NCBI GenBank assembly: GCA_039881045.1
Contig: JAYWVB010000040.1
Coordinates: 124,001-188,000 of the forward strand
Reading direction: 5' to 3'
Length of the DNA stretch: 64,000 nucleotides
Source of the DNA: Chaetomium olivaceum
Taxonomy: Eukaryota > Ascomycota > Sordariomycetes > Sordariales > Chaetomiaceae
This document shows positions 46,260-57,601 of the stretch, one piece after another. How positions within the stretch are numbered: the first letter of the stretch is position 1; every line of letters begins with the position of its first letter. Below the pieces are notes generated by a model, which was given only the letters and a program-made list of their open reading frames with translations, was not told where the DNA came from and made no database searches. The position numbers and the translations under genes were made by a program.

Positions 46260-46909
46260 GCAAATGCAGATGGATGGCTTGAGCGCTCCATTATCTGCTG
46301 GTGGTACCCTGTTCCAGGATGGCTTTATGAATTTACGATGCCCTCGTTACGAGATGACCAAGGAGTAGCAGCAGATAAGTCATATGGCAATGAAGTTGAC
46401 TAAAAAAAATCAAGATGTGATTCTGTGCAGCTAGTTCTATTAGAGTGACAACTCTCCAGTTACTGGAAGACGCATGAAGCTGGAATATGTGGTAAACCGT
46501 ACATCGGCGGCGGGTGCAACGCAAAAGCCAGAAAGATGAGAAACCATCGAGCAAAGAAAAGCAGCCAAGGGATCATCCCATGGAAACACGCCCATGGTCC
46601 GTGGAAGAAGTATGATGGAAAATGAATAATGCTGACAGCACGCCGTATCCTGAACACCCAGCAAAGTCCTGCCTCTACCCTGCGCTCCCTGTAATTATGC
46701 TAGTCCTTGCACCACCCCGAGGTTCCCTGGGAAAGGGATAAAAAACTTTCAAAACAAAACATCATGACGGTCGTGATCGAGGAAGGCGTCCCTGATTCTG
46801 GCAGATTTCTCGCGCTAAATGGTTGCTAGTCGAGAAAACCCGGCACAGTGGGTCAGATTGGGAGCGAGGCCGGCTCACTAACTCCCGTGAGCTCAAAGCC
46901 CACACCCCC
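46260..46909. other. Convergent intergenic gap
   Basis: Between the 3' ends of CSN7 and RAX1. No gene recognised. Confidence 0.4.
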
Positions 46910-48107
46910 TTAAAGCCGCTTGCCTGGAACCAGGACAAAGAGTACACAGAGCGCCGCATCGATGAGGACCGTCACGGTAAGGACCATGATTGCCCGGCGA
47001 GCAAGGAGCTTTCGGATGTAAGGCTCCCGCACCCGGGCAAAGTTGAAAGGGGTGTACTCGCTAAAGCCCACCAGGGCAAGAACAGGGTCGAGAGAATACT
47101 GGTAGGAAGCAAGGCAGTAAACACCGATTGTGAAAGGCAGAATGAGCTTTGTGAAAGTTAGCAATGAACGGTAAAGAATAAGATAATTGTCACATACCCA
47201 AAGTCTGACCATCCGAGACTCGTCGAGGAAAATCAAGATGAAGGCAGCCCAGAATCCGCCAAACATGGACACAAGCCCAAGAATTAGGCGCATAATCAAC
47301 GTCGGTGGGATGAGGTTCCCGAGGGCCTTCATTCTGAGAAACCCAGGGAAAGCATCCCGCTCCATCGCCTGGAAGACGTAGTCCTTGGCCACATCAAATA
47401 CCTCCGGGTCATCTCTTCCAAGTTCCTCAATAGCTGTTGTGACGTCCTGGGTAACTGAGCCTGGCAGGGTAATTTCGCGTTCGGCACCCGGGAGAAGGAA
47501 GGTGTAGAGGATCTTCTCAGCAGAGGCCCTCACATCTTGCCGGGCAACCGCATGGGGGGGTGAGTTCGAATCGGTGTTGAACTCCCGAGGAGTGCTGATA
47601 TTGGTGCTGGGGCGGTTCTGTCTGGCATCGCTGCTGACTGGAGAATCATGATGGTCCCGGTCTTCCCGCAGAAAAGCTGACATTTGGGCATCCTGGTCCT
47701 TTTCCTTCTCTGTCGCATACATCGATGGCCCCGCAACCGAATGGCTCAGGTCTCCGAGACCTTCCAGGATTCCGGACGATCTCTTAGAGGCCCTGTCTGG
47801 GTCGGGCGTGCTCACGAGCACAGACCGACGAAGCTCTCGCACATAGTGGCGGCAGAGCGACATGTGTTGTGCAACATCAAGCCTGTCCTGAAGTTAGCCA
47901 TTTGACCATCATTAAAGACGGAGTCGATCGGACCGACCAGAAATCGAGGTAGTCGACTGAGCGCTGCTGATCCCTCATGTAAATGTAGAAGGAAAACAGA
48001 TCGACAGGAGGGAGTGTCCGCCGACTGAGTACTTCAAAAAGTGTCGGCAGCCGGTTACGAGTGTAGTCGGGCTGGGGAGAAGGACTCGCGCCCGCATGGT
48101 CTGCCAT
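46910..48107 (-). CDS. RAX1-like membrane protein with RGS domain
   Basis: Rax1 with Rax2 marks bud or polarity sites in yeasts; fungal relatives carry an RGS-type domain and C-terminal membrane helices. Exon 1 is 48107-47938 and exon 2 is 47882-46910, with a 55-base intron and GTCGGT donor, giving 380 residues. RGS-like landmarks are LPTLFEVLSRRTLPPVDLFS, YMRDQQRSVDYLDFW, then across the intron LDVAQHMSLCRHYVREL, and later EKILYTFLLPGAEREITLP and VFDVAKDYVFQAMERDAFPG. The middle (about residues 75-170) is variable and polar. The C-terminal part has three to four hydrophobic segments (GLVSMFGGFWAAFILIF, ILPFTIGVYCLASY, MVLTVTVLIDAALCVLFVLV). The start is the first ATG, and exon phases match. 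Confidence 0.82.
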
Positions 48108-48980
48108 CTTGACTGAAGTCGGGGTCTGTGTGACGATAAATCGGTTGGTAAAAAAGAAGAAAAGGGTAACGATCGGAAAGTCGAGTCGCGTCGAGTTATG
48201 CCTCTGAAACCTCTCCTAATGGGTCGTGACAGCACTCGGGTGCATGCGGTCACAGAGTAATTTGCACTGGTGTTCCACGAAGCTATGTTGTCAACGAAGC
48301 TGGAGTGGTGGTTTGCGGGGTCGGGAGGTTGGGGATTTTCGGCTGTCTCTGTAGGAAAAGAATGTGGTTGTGCGCGCAGCGCACCGATTGAAGTAATCGT
48401 GGTGAGCAGCGGTGACAATTGAGTTGGCTTCGTCTTCGCGCAGCTTGAACAAACACTCGAAGAGGCGCGGTTGCCCCCTGCAATTCGAACCTGTAATGTC
48501 TGATGAGCATGAGCGGGATCTGCACCTTCCAGCTAAAATTGGGTGGAGCCTCGACCGTTCATTTCAAGGAAAGCTTCAATGCAGGCACTTTATCCAAACC
48601 ACCTGAGCTGACAGCTGTCCGCCAGTGCCAGCATCAGCCACGGTGGCTGAGCCACACCTCGCGAGTGGGGCTTCGAACCTAGGGCGCCATTCCACTTTAG
48701 GGCAATTACGCGAGGACTCCGAGCCCGGGCAGGCCCGCACTTTCGCAGAATTCGCGGAAAAACAAGTGCAAAATTGCCAGAGGTAGGTTTATCGAACCCC
48801 AGCCAAATCGACGACTCCTCGACACCACAACCGACTCCGAGTGCACGAGATCCAGACGTCGCCCAAGTACGTAATTGCGCCTGTAGCCCCTATTTCGAAC
48901 ATTCTCTCGAATCGATCCAGCACATCATTTTCGATTCGAAAAATCGACCGTGCAACGCCCGCTAACGAGTTGCTGCCAGA
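48108..48980. other. Divergent promoter region of RAX1 and eL31
   Basis: About 870 bases between divergent genes. No RNA gene recognised. TTCGAAC-type motifs at 48485 and 48674 were checked for tRNA arms and do not pair. Confidence 0.4.
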
Positions 48981-49523
48981 ATGTCGTCCCAGAAGCCCCA
49001 AGGCAAGGCCCAGCGCTCGGCTATCGCCGACGTGGTCGCCCGCGAGTACACCATCCACATGCACAAGCGCGTATGTCATGCAGCAAATGGGCAAGGATGC
49101 CGAGGAAACCGCTGACGTTTTGCGTAGCTCCACGGTGTCAGCTTCAAGAAGAGGGCCCCGCGTGCTATCAAGGAGATCAAGGCGTTTGCTACCAAGGCGA
49201 TGGTACGTCCGACCACAAGCACACCCGCGCGGCAATCTCAACCCACAAATCGAGCCCGTCCAGGTTTCGAAGCGCTCAAATGGCAGATGGGACAGGAGAC
49301 TGACAGTAATGGCATATAGGGCACCTCGGACGTCCGCGTGGATCCCCAGCTGAACAAGAAGGTCTGGGAGCAGGGTGTCAAGGGTGTTGGCTACAGGCTC
49401 CGCATCCGCATCTCCCGGAGGCGTAACGACGAGGAGGGCGCCAAGGAGAAGCTCTACAGCTACGTGCAGGCCGTCAACGTTAAGAACCCCAAGGGTCTGC
49501 ACACTGTTGTCGTCGAGGAGTAA
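48981..49523 (+). CDS. rpl31: 60S ribosomal protein eL31
   Basis: A structural protein of the large ribosomal subunit near the exit tunnel. Three exons, 48981-49070, 49128-49202 and 49320-49523 (donors GTATGT and GTACGT), give 122 residues, the usual length. The sequence is recognisable throughout: REYTIHMHKRLHGVSFKKRA, PRAIKEIKAFATKAMGTSDV, VRVDPQLNKKVWEQGVKGV and RLRIRISRRRNDEEGAKEKL. Introns in the first half of the gene are usual for fungal ribosomal protein genes. Codon use is strongly C-ending, as expected for high expression. Confidence 0.95.
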
Positions 49524-49981
49524 AGGATAGACAACAAAAATGGGAAAATCGAGATTGGGCCGTGGTTCGGTTTCATGGCGGCATTGGGCTTTTCCGGAGT
49601 TTTCGCATGGCATCTAGCTTCCTACTACGAATACATGGGTTCGTAAAGCACGGCACCTTCGATACCACTGCCATTTCGACGAACGGTCAAGGCGCGAGGG
49701 ATTGGGGTTGGTCGGGGGACTTATCAGAGTGATGCGCTGGGATTATTTCAGAGTGATACGCTCATGGACAACCAAACGTCCATTCAAAGCCAATGCTTGA
49801 TGTACTTCAGCCTGCGCCACTAGCAGACAATGAAGGGATATCCATGAACCAATCCACCCTGGCAATGCAATCCTAACCAGGCACCGATACTCCGCGTGGT
49901 GCAAAGAAGCCTCGAAACAAACTCCGTTCTCCATGACAACCTAGGAAAGCCAAGCCAAGCCCATGAACCAACGCCCGTCGT
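49524..49981. other. Convergent intergenic gap
   Basis: Between the 3' ends of eL31 and the E2 gene; no gene recognised. Confidence 0.5.
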
Positions 49982-50641
49982 TCAATCGTCCTCAACATCC
50001 TTGTGACGGTCCATAACTTTGGTCTTGAAGAGAGTCGGGTCGTTGTCCCAGAGCTCAGCAGCCTCGCCATTCAGCGGTGACGCACTATGAACGGGTTAGC
50101 CAGCGTCTCCAAATGATAAGTTCGCATGCTCCGTACTTGTTTGGCTCTCCCAGCAGAGACTGCAGACTCAGCAGCACGGTCTGAATGTTGTATGCCGCGG
50201 TCCACTTGTCTTTCAAGATGTCGAGGCAGATGCGTCCGGAGAAGTCGACGTTGGGGTGGTAGATGGGGGTCCGGAAGAGCACGGTGGGTGGCGCATACGG
50301 ATAGTTGGACGGGAACTCGAAGCTAAGCTTGAACGTGAGTCCCGAGTAGGGTGTATCTTCGGGGCCCTCAATGGTCGCCCTCCATGAGAGCAGGTTGCCG
50401 TCGGCAGAAGGGAAGGCGGACACCCCCGGGGCCGGCGAGGTCATGAGCTGCATAAGCTCCGTTTGCAACCTGTCAGGTGCTGTGTTAGTCCCTACGTCTA
50501 GGTAGCTTTTGAGCACCCATTGCAGGACACTCACCTCTTTGCAGCATTCTGGCCCGGTTCAACACCCTTCCTTGCGCCGCCGAGCTTGTTGGCTGGGACG
50601 TTGCCGGGGGCCGAGTTTTGACTTTCTTCCGCGAAAGACAT
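49982..50641 (-). CDS. UBE2C-type ubiquitin-conjugating enzyme (E2)
   Basis: UBE2C/UbcH10 enzymes pass ubiquitin to the anaphase-promoting complex for destruction of mitotic cyclins. Exons 50641-50535, 50469-50137 and 50084-49982 splice in phase to 180 residues, almost the length of human UBE2C. The N-terminal extension (about 36 residues, disordered) is typical of the subfamily. The UBC fold follows with LQTELMQLMTSPAPGVSAFP, EGPEDTPYSGLTFKLSFEFP, YPYAPPTVLFRTPIYHPNVD and the active site GRICLDILKDKW, with the catalytic Cys at residue 117. The tail after the last intron reads NASPLNGEAAELWDNDPTLF. Intron donors are GTGAGT and GTACGG. It is divergent from CHK1. Confidence 0.92.
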
Positions 50642-51481
50642 GGTGGGATTGGGTCAACGGCCAATCGAGGATGTAGCGACCAGGTAGGTCAATGACGAGT
50701 GTAAAAGAAGAGTGTGTAAAGCAGAATGCCTGTGACCAATACTGCAGAGGAACGTAGGTCAATATCTAGGGTCGCAACGAGCGAATGAAGATGGGTTGGG
50801 TTGTAGGAGAGGTGTTGAGTTCCGTACCTGTAACAGAAAGACGTCAAGCGCCTGTCTGGCTTTTCAGGAGCGCGAAATTTGAACGTTTGTTGGGGTTGGA
50901 AGCGATGGTTGGGGTGTTGACAGGAAGGCGGCAACCGGTCAAAGAACACTTCCAAATTCGGGCACGAATGTTTACACAGCAAGACCCGAGTCTTCCCCCC
51001 ACCAACCCCTAGGTGACGAATAAAGCCCCTCTGGCAACCAGCTGGGCGGGTCTTGGCCAAACCAGATTCCAGGGGGTCCGAATGCAGCTTAGCACCCAAT
51101 GAGCCTGCGTTGTTGCCTGCAGTCAGACGAAAACAATGGCCCTGTTTCCAGTTGCCATGATCGATCAACAATTCAATCGAGCACAATCCACTTAACGCGA
51201 CCAGCACGCGTATCACGACCCAAACGCGTCAATGGACACAATGGTGAGTGCTTTCTGCCACACGTTCCTGCTGCAAGGCTCCAAGCCCGCTGTGCCTTGA
51301 TGTATTTTTCCAATTCCACACTCCCGTCTGTTCCAAATAGGTTGTTTGTCATCAAACTGCCGCATTTCATTGTTGACTCTTATGGAATGCTCCGCGATCC
51401 CATTTTCTGTTGTTCTTAACTTAACGCCCAAGAAGGCACTTCATGCCGCGTTTTTGAAAATATCAACTAAACATCTTAAAA
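50642..51481. other. Divergent promoter region of the E2 and CHK1 genes
   Basis: About 840 bases between divergent starts. Short frames only; no gene recognised. Confidence 0.45.
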
Positions 51482-53335
51482 ATGCAACAGTCGCAGCTAG
51501 ATCCTCTGCCAAACGACCTCCCCTTCCGAATCATCTCCAAGACGATTGGGAGGGGTGCATATGCATCGTGAGACCCATCCCTTGCCCCTTTACCCATCAC
51601 CCACTTACACACTTACACACACCAACCGCCTAAGCGCCCCACACTAACAACTCATCAGCATCAAGAAGGCAATACCCCTGGATGCACCATCACCAGTCTT
51701 TGCTGTCAAGCTCATACACAAGGGCTATGCAGTTAGACAGGGTCGCATATCGGCAAAGCAGATTGCCATGGAGGTGTCGTTGCACTCCCACATAGGCCAA
51801 CACCCAAACATCATTGAATGGTTTGCAACAGGTGAGGACGCAGTATGGAGATGGATTGCCATGGAGTTTGCCGAGGGAGGCGACCTCTTCGACAAGATTG
51901 AGGCAGATGTTGGCGTTCAGGAGGATATTGCCCACCTCTACTTTCTGCAGCTGATAGGGGGGGTCAGCTTCATGCATTCAAAGGGGGTTGCTCACCGCGA
52001 TCTCAAGCCGGAAAACATTCTCCTCTCGGAAAGTGGTAACCTGAAGCTGGCAGACTTTGGCATGGCGACCATGTTTGAGTACAAGGGCGCGAGAAAGCAG
52101 AGCACCACCATGTGTGGGAGCCCGCCCTACATTGCCCCAGAGGTGTTGGACTGTGCAAGGCAGGAGAAGAAGTCGGCAGACGGAGCGAAGTACTCTGCCG
52201 ACTTGGTTGATATCTGGTCATGCGGTGTCATTTTGTTTGTCCTTTTGGTTGGCAACACACCGTGGGATGAACCGACCTCGGGGAGCTGGGAATTCCAAGA
52301 ATATGTCAAGAACAATGGTCGCAGCACCGATGCGCTATGGGGGAGGCTACCCGGCGACATTTTGTCATTGCTCCGCGGCATGATGAACATCGAGCCAAAC
52401 CAAGCGGTTCTCCTTTGCCCAGATCCGCCAGCACCCCTGGTACACCCGGCGCAAACCCCCTCCTAACGGCCGACGGCAAGGTCTCGGACCCCGTCGCCCT
52501 CCAGCGCAGATGCTCGCCGGCCTGCGTATCGACCTCAACGCCGAACCCACGCCATCCCAGCGCCAATCCCAGCCCGAAAATGGAAATCGACACCGCCACA
52601 GCCAGGACTGGTCCTCCCGACTCCCCGCCACCCAGCCCGAAACCCCCATCACCGACGCCCTCTTCGACTTCGAGCACCCCCCCCGCGCACCTCGGCACCT
52701 ACGCCATCTCCTCCACTCAGCCCCTCGCCAGCTCCACCCTCGCCGCATCCACAGCCAGCAGCAGCAGCAGCCAGTCAGCAGCGGCCGCAGCGGCAGCGGC
52801 AGCAGCCGGCGGCAAACACCCAATCGCCCCAGCTTCAACGCGGCGCTGGCCGCGCTCGCCACGAGCCGACCATGAGCCAGTTCTCGCAGACGCCCGGCGT
52901 GCCGCTCTCGCTGACGCAGCACGCGCGCCAGTTCCGCGACATCGTGCCGGCGTACTCGCTCACGCGCTTCTTCTCGCACGTGCCCCCCGCGCTGCTCGTG
53001 CAGATGCTGCACGACGCCCTGCACCAGCTCAACGTGCCCCTGTGCCGCTGCGCAGCCCCGCCGTCGCGGCCGACCCGGGCGTCGAGCATGTGGCGACGCT
53101 GAAGGTGCGGACGCTGGACGAGCGCCGCCAGGGTCTGCATGGCGATGTTCTGGTGGATCGGATACGGTTGGGGGCGGCGGTCGAGGAGGGGGTGGAGTTG
53201 TTGGAGGTGAGGTTTGTGAAGGTGAAGGGCGATCCGTTGGAGTGGAGGCGGTTTTTCAAGAAGGTGGCGCTGCTGTGTCGTGATGCGGTGTATAGTGGTG
53301 ACGGGGGTGGGAATGGGGTTGCGGGTGAAGCGTAG
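51482..53335 (+). CDS. CHK1: CHK1 checkpoint serine/threonine kinase, C-terminal half frameshifted
   Basis: CHK1 arrests the cell cycle after DNA damage. Exon 1 is 51482-51567 and the intron ends at 51658. The kinase domain is clear: IGRGAYASIKKA, VFAVKLIHK (Lys), VAHRDLKPENILLSESGNLK, LADFGMATMFEYKGARKQST, TMCGSPPYIAPEVLDCA and VDIWSCGVILFVLLVGNTPW. After EPN (about 52400) the frame breaks repeatedly. An extra C gives loss of KRFSFAQIRQHPWYTRRK. Another shift sits in a C5 run (52456-52460), restoring LLTADGKVSDPVALQ, then one near 52503 (MLAGLRIDLNAEPTPSQRQ). More lie near 52865 and 53042. The C-terminal KA1-like part reads TPGVPLSLTQHARQFRDIVP and VELLEVRFVKVKGDPLEWRR, ending at 53335. Every piece is conserved, so errors or very recent decay are likely. 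Confidence 0.85.
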
Positions 53336-54042
53336 AGCGCTGCTGGGGTTGGTTGTGTCGATGGTATAGATGGTGTGAAGGTTGGACAAGCGGATGATTA
53401 GGTTAGTTATGATGGATGATGATTTGTTGGATGACGGACGGTCGGGCGTAATGGATGTAAACGGGCAGGCGGAAATAGTGCGTTGGGTCATTGTTTGGAG
53501 ACAGTGTTTAGAGCTGTATGGCGTGGGTAAAGTTGATAGGTGTGCGAGAAATGGTTAGCTGGTAAGCCGTTCTCAGAACAGGATATATAACGTTATCTGG
53601 GAATACACTGGTGACCAACTAAATGAGCTACCACCTTCTGAACCAAGATGTGATATGGATTGAAGACGACATGGGGTATCTGTCTAAATGTAGGCGCTTT
53701 AGCAACGAGATGGCCAAGAGCCTCGTGATAATCGGCGCTGAGCCCTTCCTCCTGCGTTCTTCATCCTCGACTATGCCCTTGATCCGGGTCTCAAGCCAGC
53801 GACCGAGTTTCAGTATCCTCACTATCGGTAGTCACCACACTCGAAACAATATCAGACACAAGCCAAGACACGAGATCCTTCCAGATACATGCTAATAATC
53901 AATGCATTTGCCGCCCATCTTTGTACGCCATCGCCATGCAGTCAGGTTTCCTCCATGCAATACCGTCACAAACAAGGGTAGTAAATCTAACAATGCTCGC
54001 TGTGTGAAAAGGGTAGGGTTGGCAAAGAACCTTCTGGAAACC
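53336..54042. other. Convergent gap between CHK1 and the SprT-like gene
   Basis: No gene called. Weak protein-like stretches on the minus strand (about 53590-54000) are interrupted by several TGA codons. Confidence 0.35.
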
Positions 54043-55756
54043 TCATGGCCTCTGCCCCGTCGGATGCGTATAAACGTAGGACGGCGAAGATTCGTCGCCG
54101 CTGTAAACGTAAAGAGGCCGACCCGCTCGGCGATGCCTCCACCACACATTGCTGCTGTTGCCGCCGCCGCCGCTGCTCACAGCGCGGTCGCCGTATTGCA
54201 CCATCTCCCGGGTAGGCGTGCCTTGGTCTGGGACTTGGAGAGCCACGCCCAAATACACCAGCTCCGCGCGTAGGGGTGCCGGGTCTGGGACTGGGAAGCC
54301 CCGGCCGTATATACACCGTCTCCTGGCCAGCAGTAACTGGCCCATTGCCGCCACTGCCACCAGCCCCAAAATACACCGCCTCCTGAACCGCAGGGCCGGC
54401 GAACGCCGCAACAGCAGCCGCAGAAACAGTAGCAGCAGCATACTCCTCCTGGTCCGCCGCCATGCCCGAACACGGATACACATTCGGCGGCGCCATCCCA
54501 AACCTCCCCCCTTCCCGATCCCCATGATCCAACCCCCTTTCCCCCCTCTCCCCTCTCTCGTCAACCACCGCCGCCCCTTCCCCCTCACAACCCCCCCCCC
54601 ACCACCACACCACCACCACACCCCGCCCACTCTAAACAAATCCAAATCGGCCTCCACCCTCCTCAGATACAACCCGCCGCCCTCCCCAACCCACTCATCA
54701 ATCAGCGCCGCAATATCCCGAAACCCCTCGGTATGGCCGCCCTCCCACCGCGCCCGGAACCCACAGCAGATAAACAAATAGCAATGAATCAGCTCATGCA
54801 GAAACGTGCTGATCAGCAGCCGCCTGCTGAAGGCGCCGCCGCGCAGGATGGACGCCGACAGCACGATCAGGGTCTCGAAGCCGCGGTGTGGGCGGCGGCG
54901 CGGCGCAGCGCCGTCGTGCCGATGACGCGGCTGTCGTAGCGCGGCGAGGAAGCGTGCGACCAGTCCCAGGCGACGCGCTGCGACAGGCGGCCGTTGAAGA
55001 AGATCTCGTTGGCGGCCGAGAAGATGGATTCGAGGGCGTCGTTGTCGAGCGGGTATTCTTCGGCGTCTTGGTCGGCGGTGGTGGGGGTAGTGGTGGTGCT
55101 GCTGCTGCTGCTGGGGTTGTTGTCGAAGGTGTTGTTGTTACAGTCGGGGAGGTGGTGGGGGGGGTTGCCGGAGTGGGAGTGGGAGTGGCGGTGGGAGTGG
55201 CCGCTTTGGGGGTGGTGGCGCCGGGGTCGGGGCCGCGGGTTGATGATACTCCGGAGAATGCGCTCGTGTTTGGAGTCCGGATTGCGCCGGCGGAAACTGG
55301 CCAGGTGGTCGCGCACGCGCTGGGCGGCGTCCCGGTCCTCCAGGAGCTCCGTCAAAGCCCACCCCTCGGTTGCGTCCGGGCGGATGGAGTGGCCCGAGGC
55401 GGTGCGCTCCATCGCCGGCGCGGTAGTGGTGCTGGCTGGTTCCGGTGAAGGTACATGAGGCCGCGGAGAGGGGTAGCGGTGAGGTGGATGGCATAGTTGC
55501 TGTTGATGATGATGTGGATGGTATGGATGTGGTGGTGAATCGGTGGGTAGCTGTTGAGTGGCGGCGGCTCAACCGCCTTGAAGGCGACGGGGCCGGCGAA
55601 GTGAGCTTGTTGGACGTATTTTGGCCTCTTGTATCGCAAGTGGTAGGACTGGTCATCGTCGACGGCATCCACGGTGCGCCGCTTGGCCGGATAGTAGGGA
55701 CCGCCCGAGGAACGGAACGGCGGGTAATCGTCCCCGCCTGCCACCGGTAGTGCCAT
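54043..55756 (-). CDS. SprT-like zinc metallopeptidase, frameshifted
   Basis: SprT-like (SPRTN/Wss1-type fold) proteases act on DNA-protein crosslinks in characterised relatives; the role here is inferred. A frame from the ATG at 55756 encodes KRRTVDAVDDDQSYHLRYKR and a disordered stretch. It shifts near 55425-55450 into a frame with EGWALTELLEDRDAAQRVRD. The SprT domain starts with LESIFSAANEIFFNGRLSQR and WDWSHASSPRYDSRVIGTTA. A second shift in a GCGCCGCCGC run (54880-54905) leads to GFETLIVLSASILRGGAFSR, the zinc site FLHELIHCYLFICCGF (HExxH) and the third ligand in GGHTEGFRDIAALIDEWVGE. The end is uncertain: after DLDLFR the frame is Gly/Trp/Arg-rich low complexity to 54043. Confidence 0.72.
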
Positions 55757-57601
55757 CGGACATGCCGCGGGACGAGTGAAGTGGTGTTACAAACACGGTA
55801 GGGAGAGTCTATGTCATGCCAGGGCCAAGGGGCCGGAGTAGAGATATGGCCAACAAGGTAAGGTAGGTAGGTATCAAACACACGGCAGCGACACAAGGGG
55901 GGTCGGAAACAGTGACACCCTCCCCCAAAAGCAAGAATGGGTTGGAAGACGAAGGGAGGTCGATGGGGGGATGCAAGTGTACGGGTTGGGAAGAAGAACG
56001 GCAGCACCAAGACGGCAGCCGGCAAGGTCGTACTTAGATCGGAACGGCAAAAAGTGATAGATCTAGTCCCCGGAAATGCGAGCCGGACCGGAGGTGTCTG
56101 TGTTAGACGAGCCCAGCCAGGTAGTTAAAGGTTGAATTCGCCTCACTGCTGTGAGTCCAGGCAGGAGTCCAGGCGCAAATCCCGTCTTCGCAGTTGGCCA
56201 CTGGAGCCCTGTTTATTGCGACCTGGACCCCCTTTTTCTCCCCCCCAGAGGCCAGTGACCAGTGTGCCAGCCAGTGTGCCCCGACACGCAAGCCCAATTG
56301 AGGAATGGGGCGCCAAATGAGCTGAGAAACAGGTTCGACAGGGTCGGCGCTTGACGGGTTCATCGTCTCTCTAACTAGGCCCCAGTAAATATTGGCTCGT
56401 GCCGTGTGCTGTTTGGGGGCACTGGGGGTGTCCATGCGCTGGGGCATCACCCCCAACCCGGGCATGTCTGGCATGTCTGGAACCACGGGATTCATTCCCC
56501 CAGCCGAACTGGCGGTCTGCGAAGTTTGGGACTCCCTTGGAAGGACATCGCCAAGACAAATAGGAAGACAACAAAAGGGGGCAAAGCGTGTCCGACTCGG
56601 CGTAGTCAGCGGTGTGCTGGCTGCGGGAGTAGTCTGGGGAGGGGGGATGGTACACCCGCATATGCAGCAGTTTGGTGTGACGAGAGAAAATTGAGTTGCC
56701 AGGAACTTGATCAGATCAGAGACACCCGACGCCGGCTGGTGACTGGTGACTGGCAAACACGATGCGGGGCTCAACAGCGATGGTCTTGGCAAATGGCAGA
56801 GCAAAAACATCAACAAAAAAGCCCTGGCAACTTAAAACACCACAACTTCAAAAAAGAAGGCAGAAAATGGAGAAAATGCAGAAATAGCCAAGAACAAGTC
56901 GTGCGAGTGTTCTTCCCTTCATGCGCGCCACCTGCGCATACATGGCAGACTTCAAGCATGCAAGCGGCAGAACGAGGCTTCAGCACCTCCTCCCGAAGCA
57001 ATCAATCTCCGCGAAACTCCGGGGAGCATGCGGGAAAAGCGGATCTCACGTTCCAGCACCACGGCGATTGGTTTACAGGGGCCCCGGCCCCGAGCGGATT
57101 GGCCGCCTCGAATTTTCGGCGTTGCTCCGTTGGTTCCACAGGCTAGCCATCTCCCATACACGATCCCCGCCGAGGCTGACTACGACGACATCAAGAGGGT
57201 GGCTAAGGGTGGTTAGTTACGCTCCACGCGCTCGTACGAGGACAGACGTTCCGGTTGGAAATGCATGCAGCTCATGTCGTAGCGAAAGCTACCCTAGTCT
57301 GTTGACAACAGTCCCACGCATACATATAAACAAAGACGGGGACGAGCAGGAGGGGGTATATATGTCATTCGCTGTACCTTGGCCCCATGGGAACCGAATG
57401 TTTGGGCGATTAGCAGTCTCCGATCATTCCGCGTCGGACACGTGCACCTCGCCTACCCAAGCCGCCGCTGGCGACGCCGCCTCGCCCATCCAGCAGACTG
57501 CCGATTGTCAGGGTCCGTGGCTCCATAGCATAGCAGGCAAGCCTCTCCTCCTCGTGCCGCCCCTCCCCCCCTTTTCCGAGAGCCTCAGGTCGAATTATTC
57601 G
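55757..57601. other. Intergenic, no gene recognised
   Basis: About 1.8 kb with overlapping long frames on both strands (up to 340 residues at 56921-57943, overlapping the F-box gene) but no domain, splice pattern or codon bias to support a gene. Confidence 0.4.

Noticed and set aside
48480..48690. TTCGAAC motifs resembling tRNA B boxes upstream of eL31
   Set aside because: Flanking bases do not form a T-arm stem and no acceptor or anticodon arm can be drawn.
53590..54010. Minus-strand protein-like stretch with several TGA codons between CHK1 and the SprT-like gene
   Set aside because: Each TGA could come from CGA, hinting at decay, but the number of stops is not clearly below chance and no family is recognisable.
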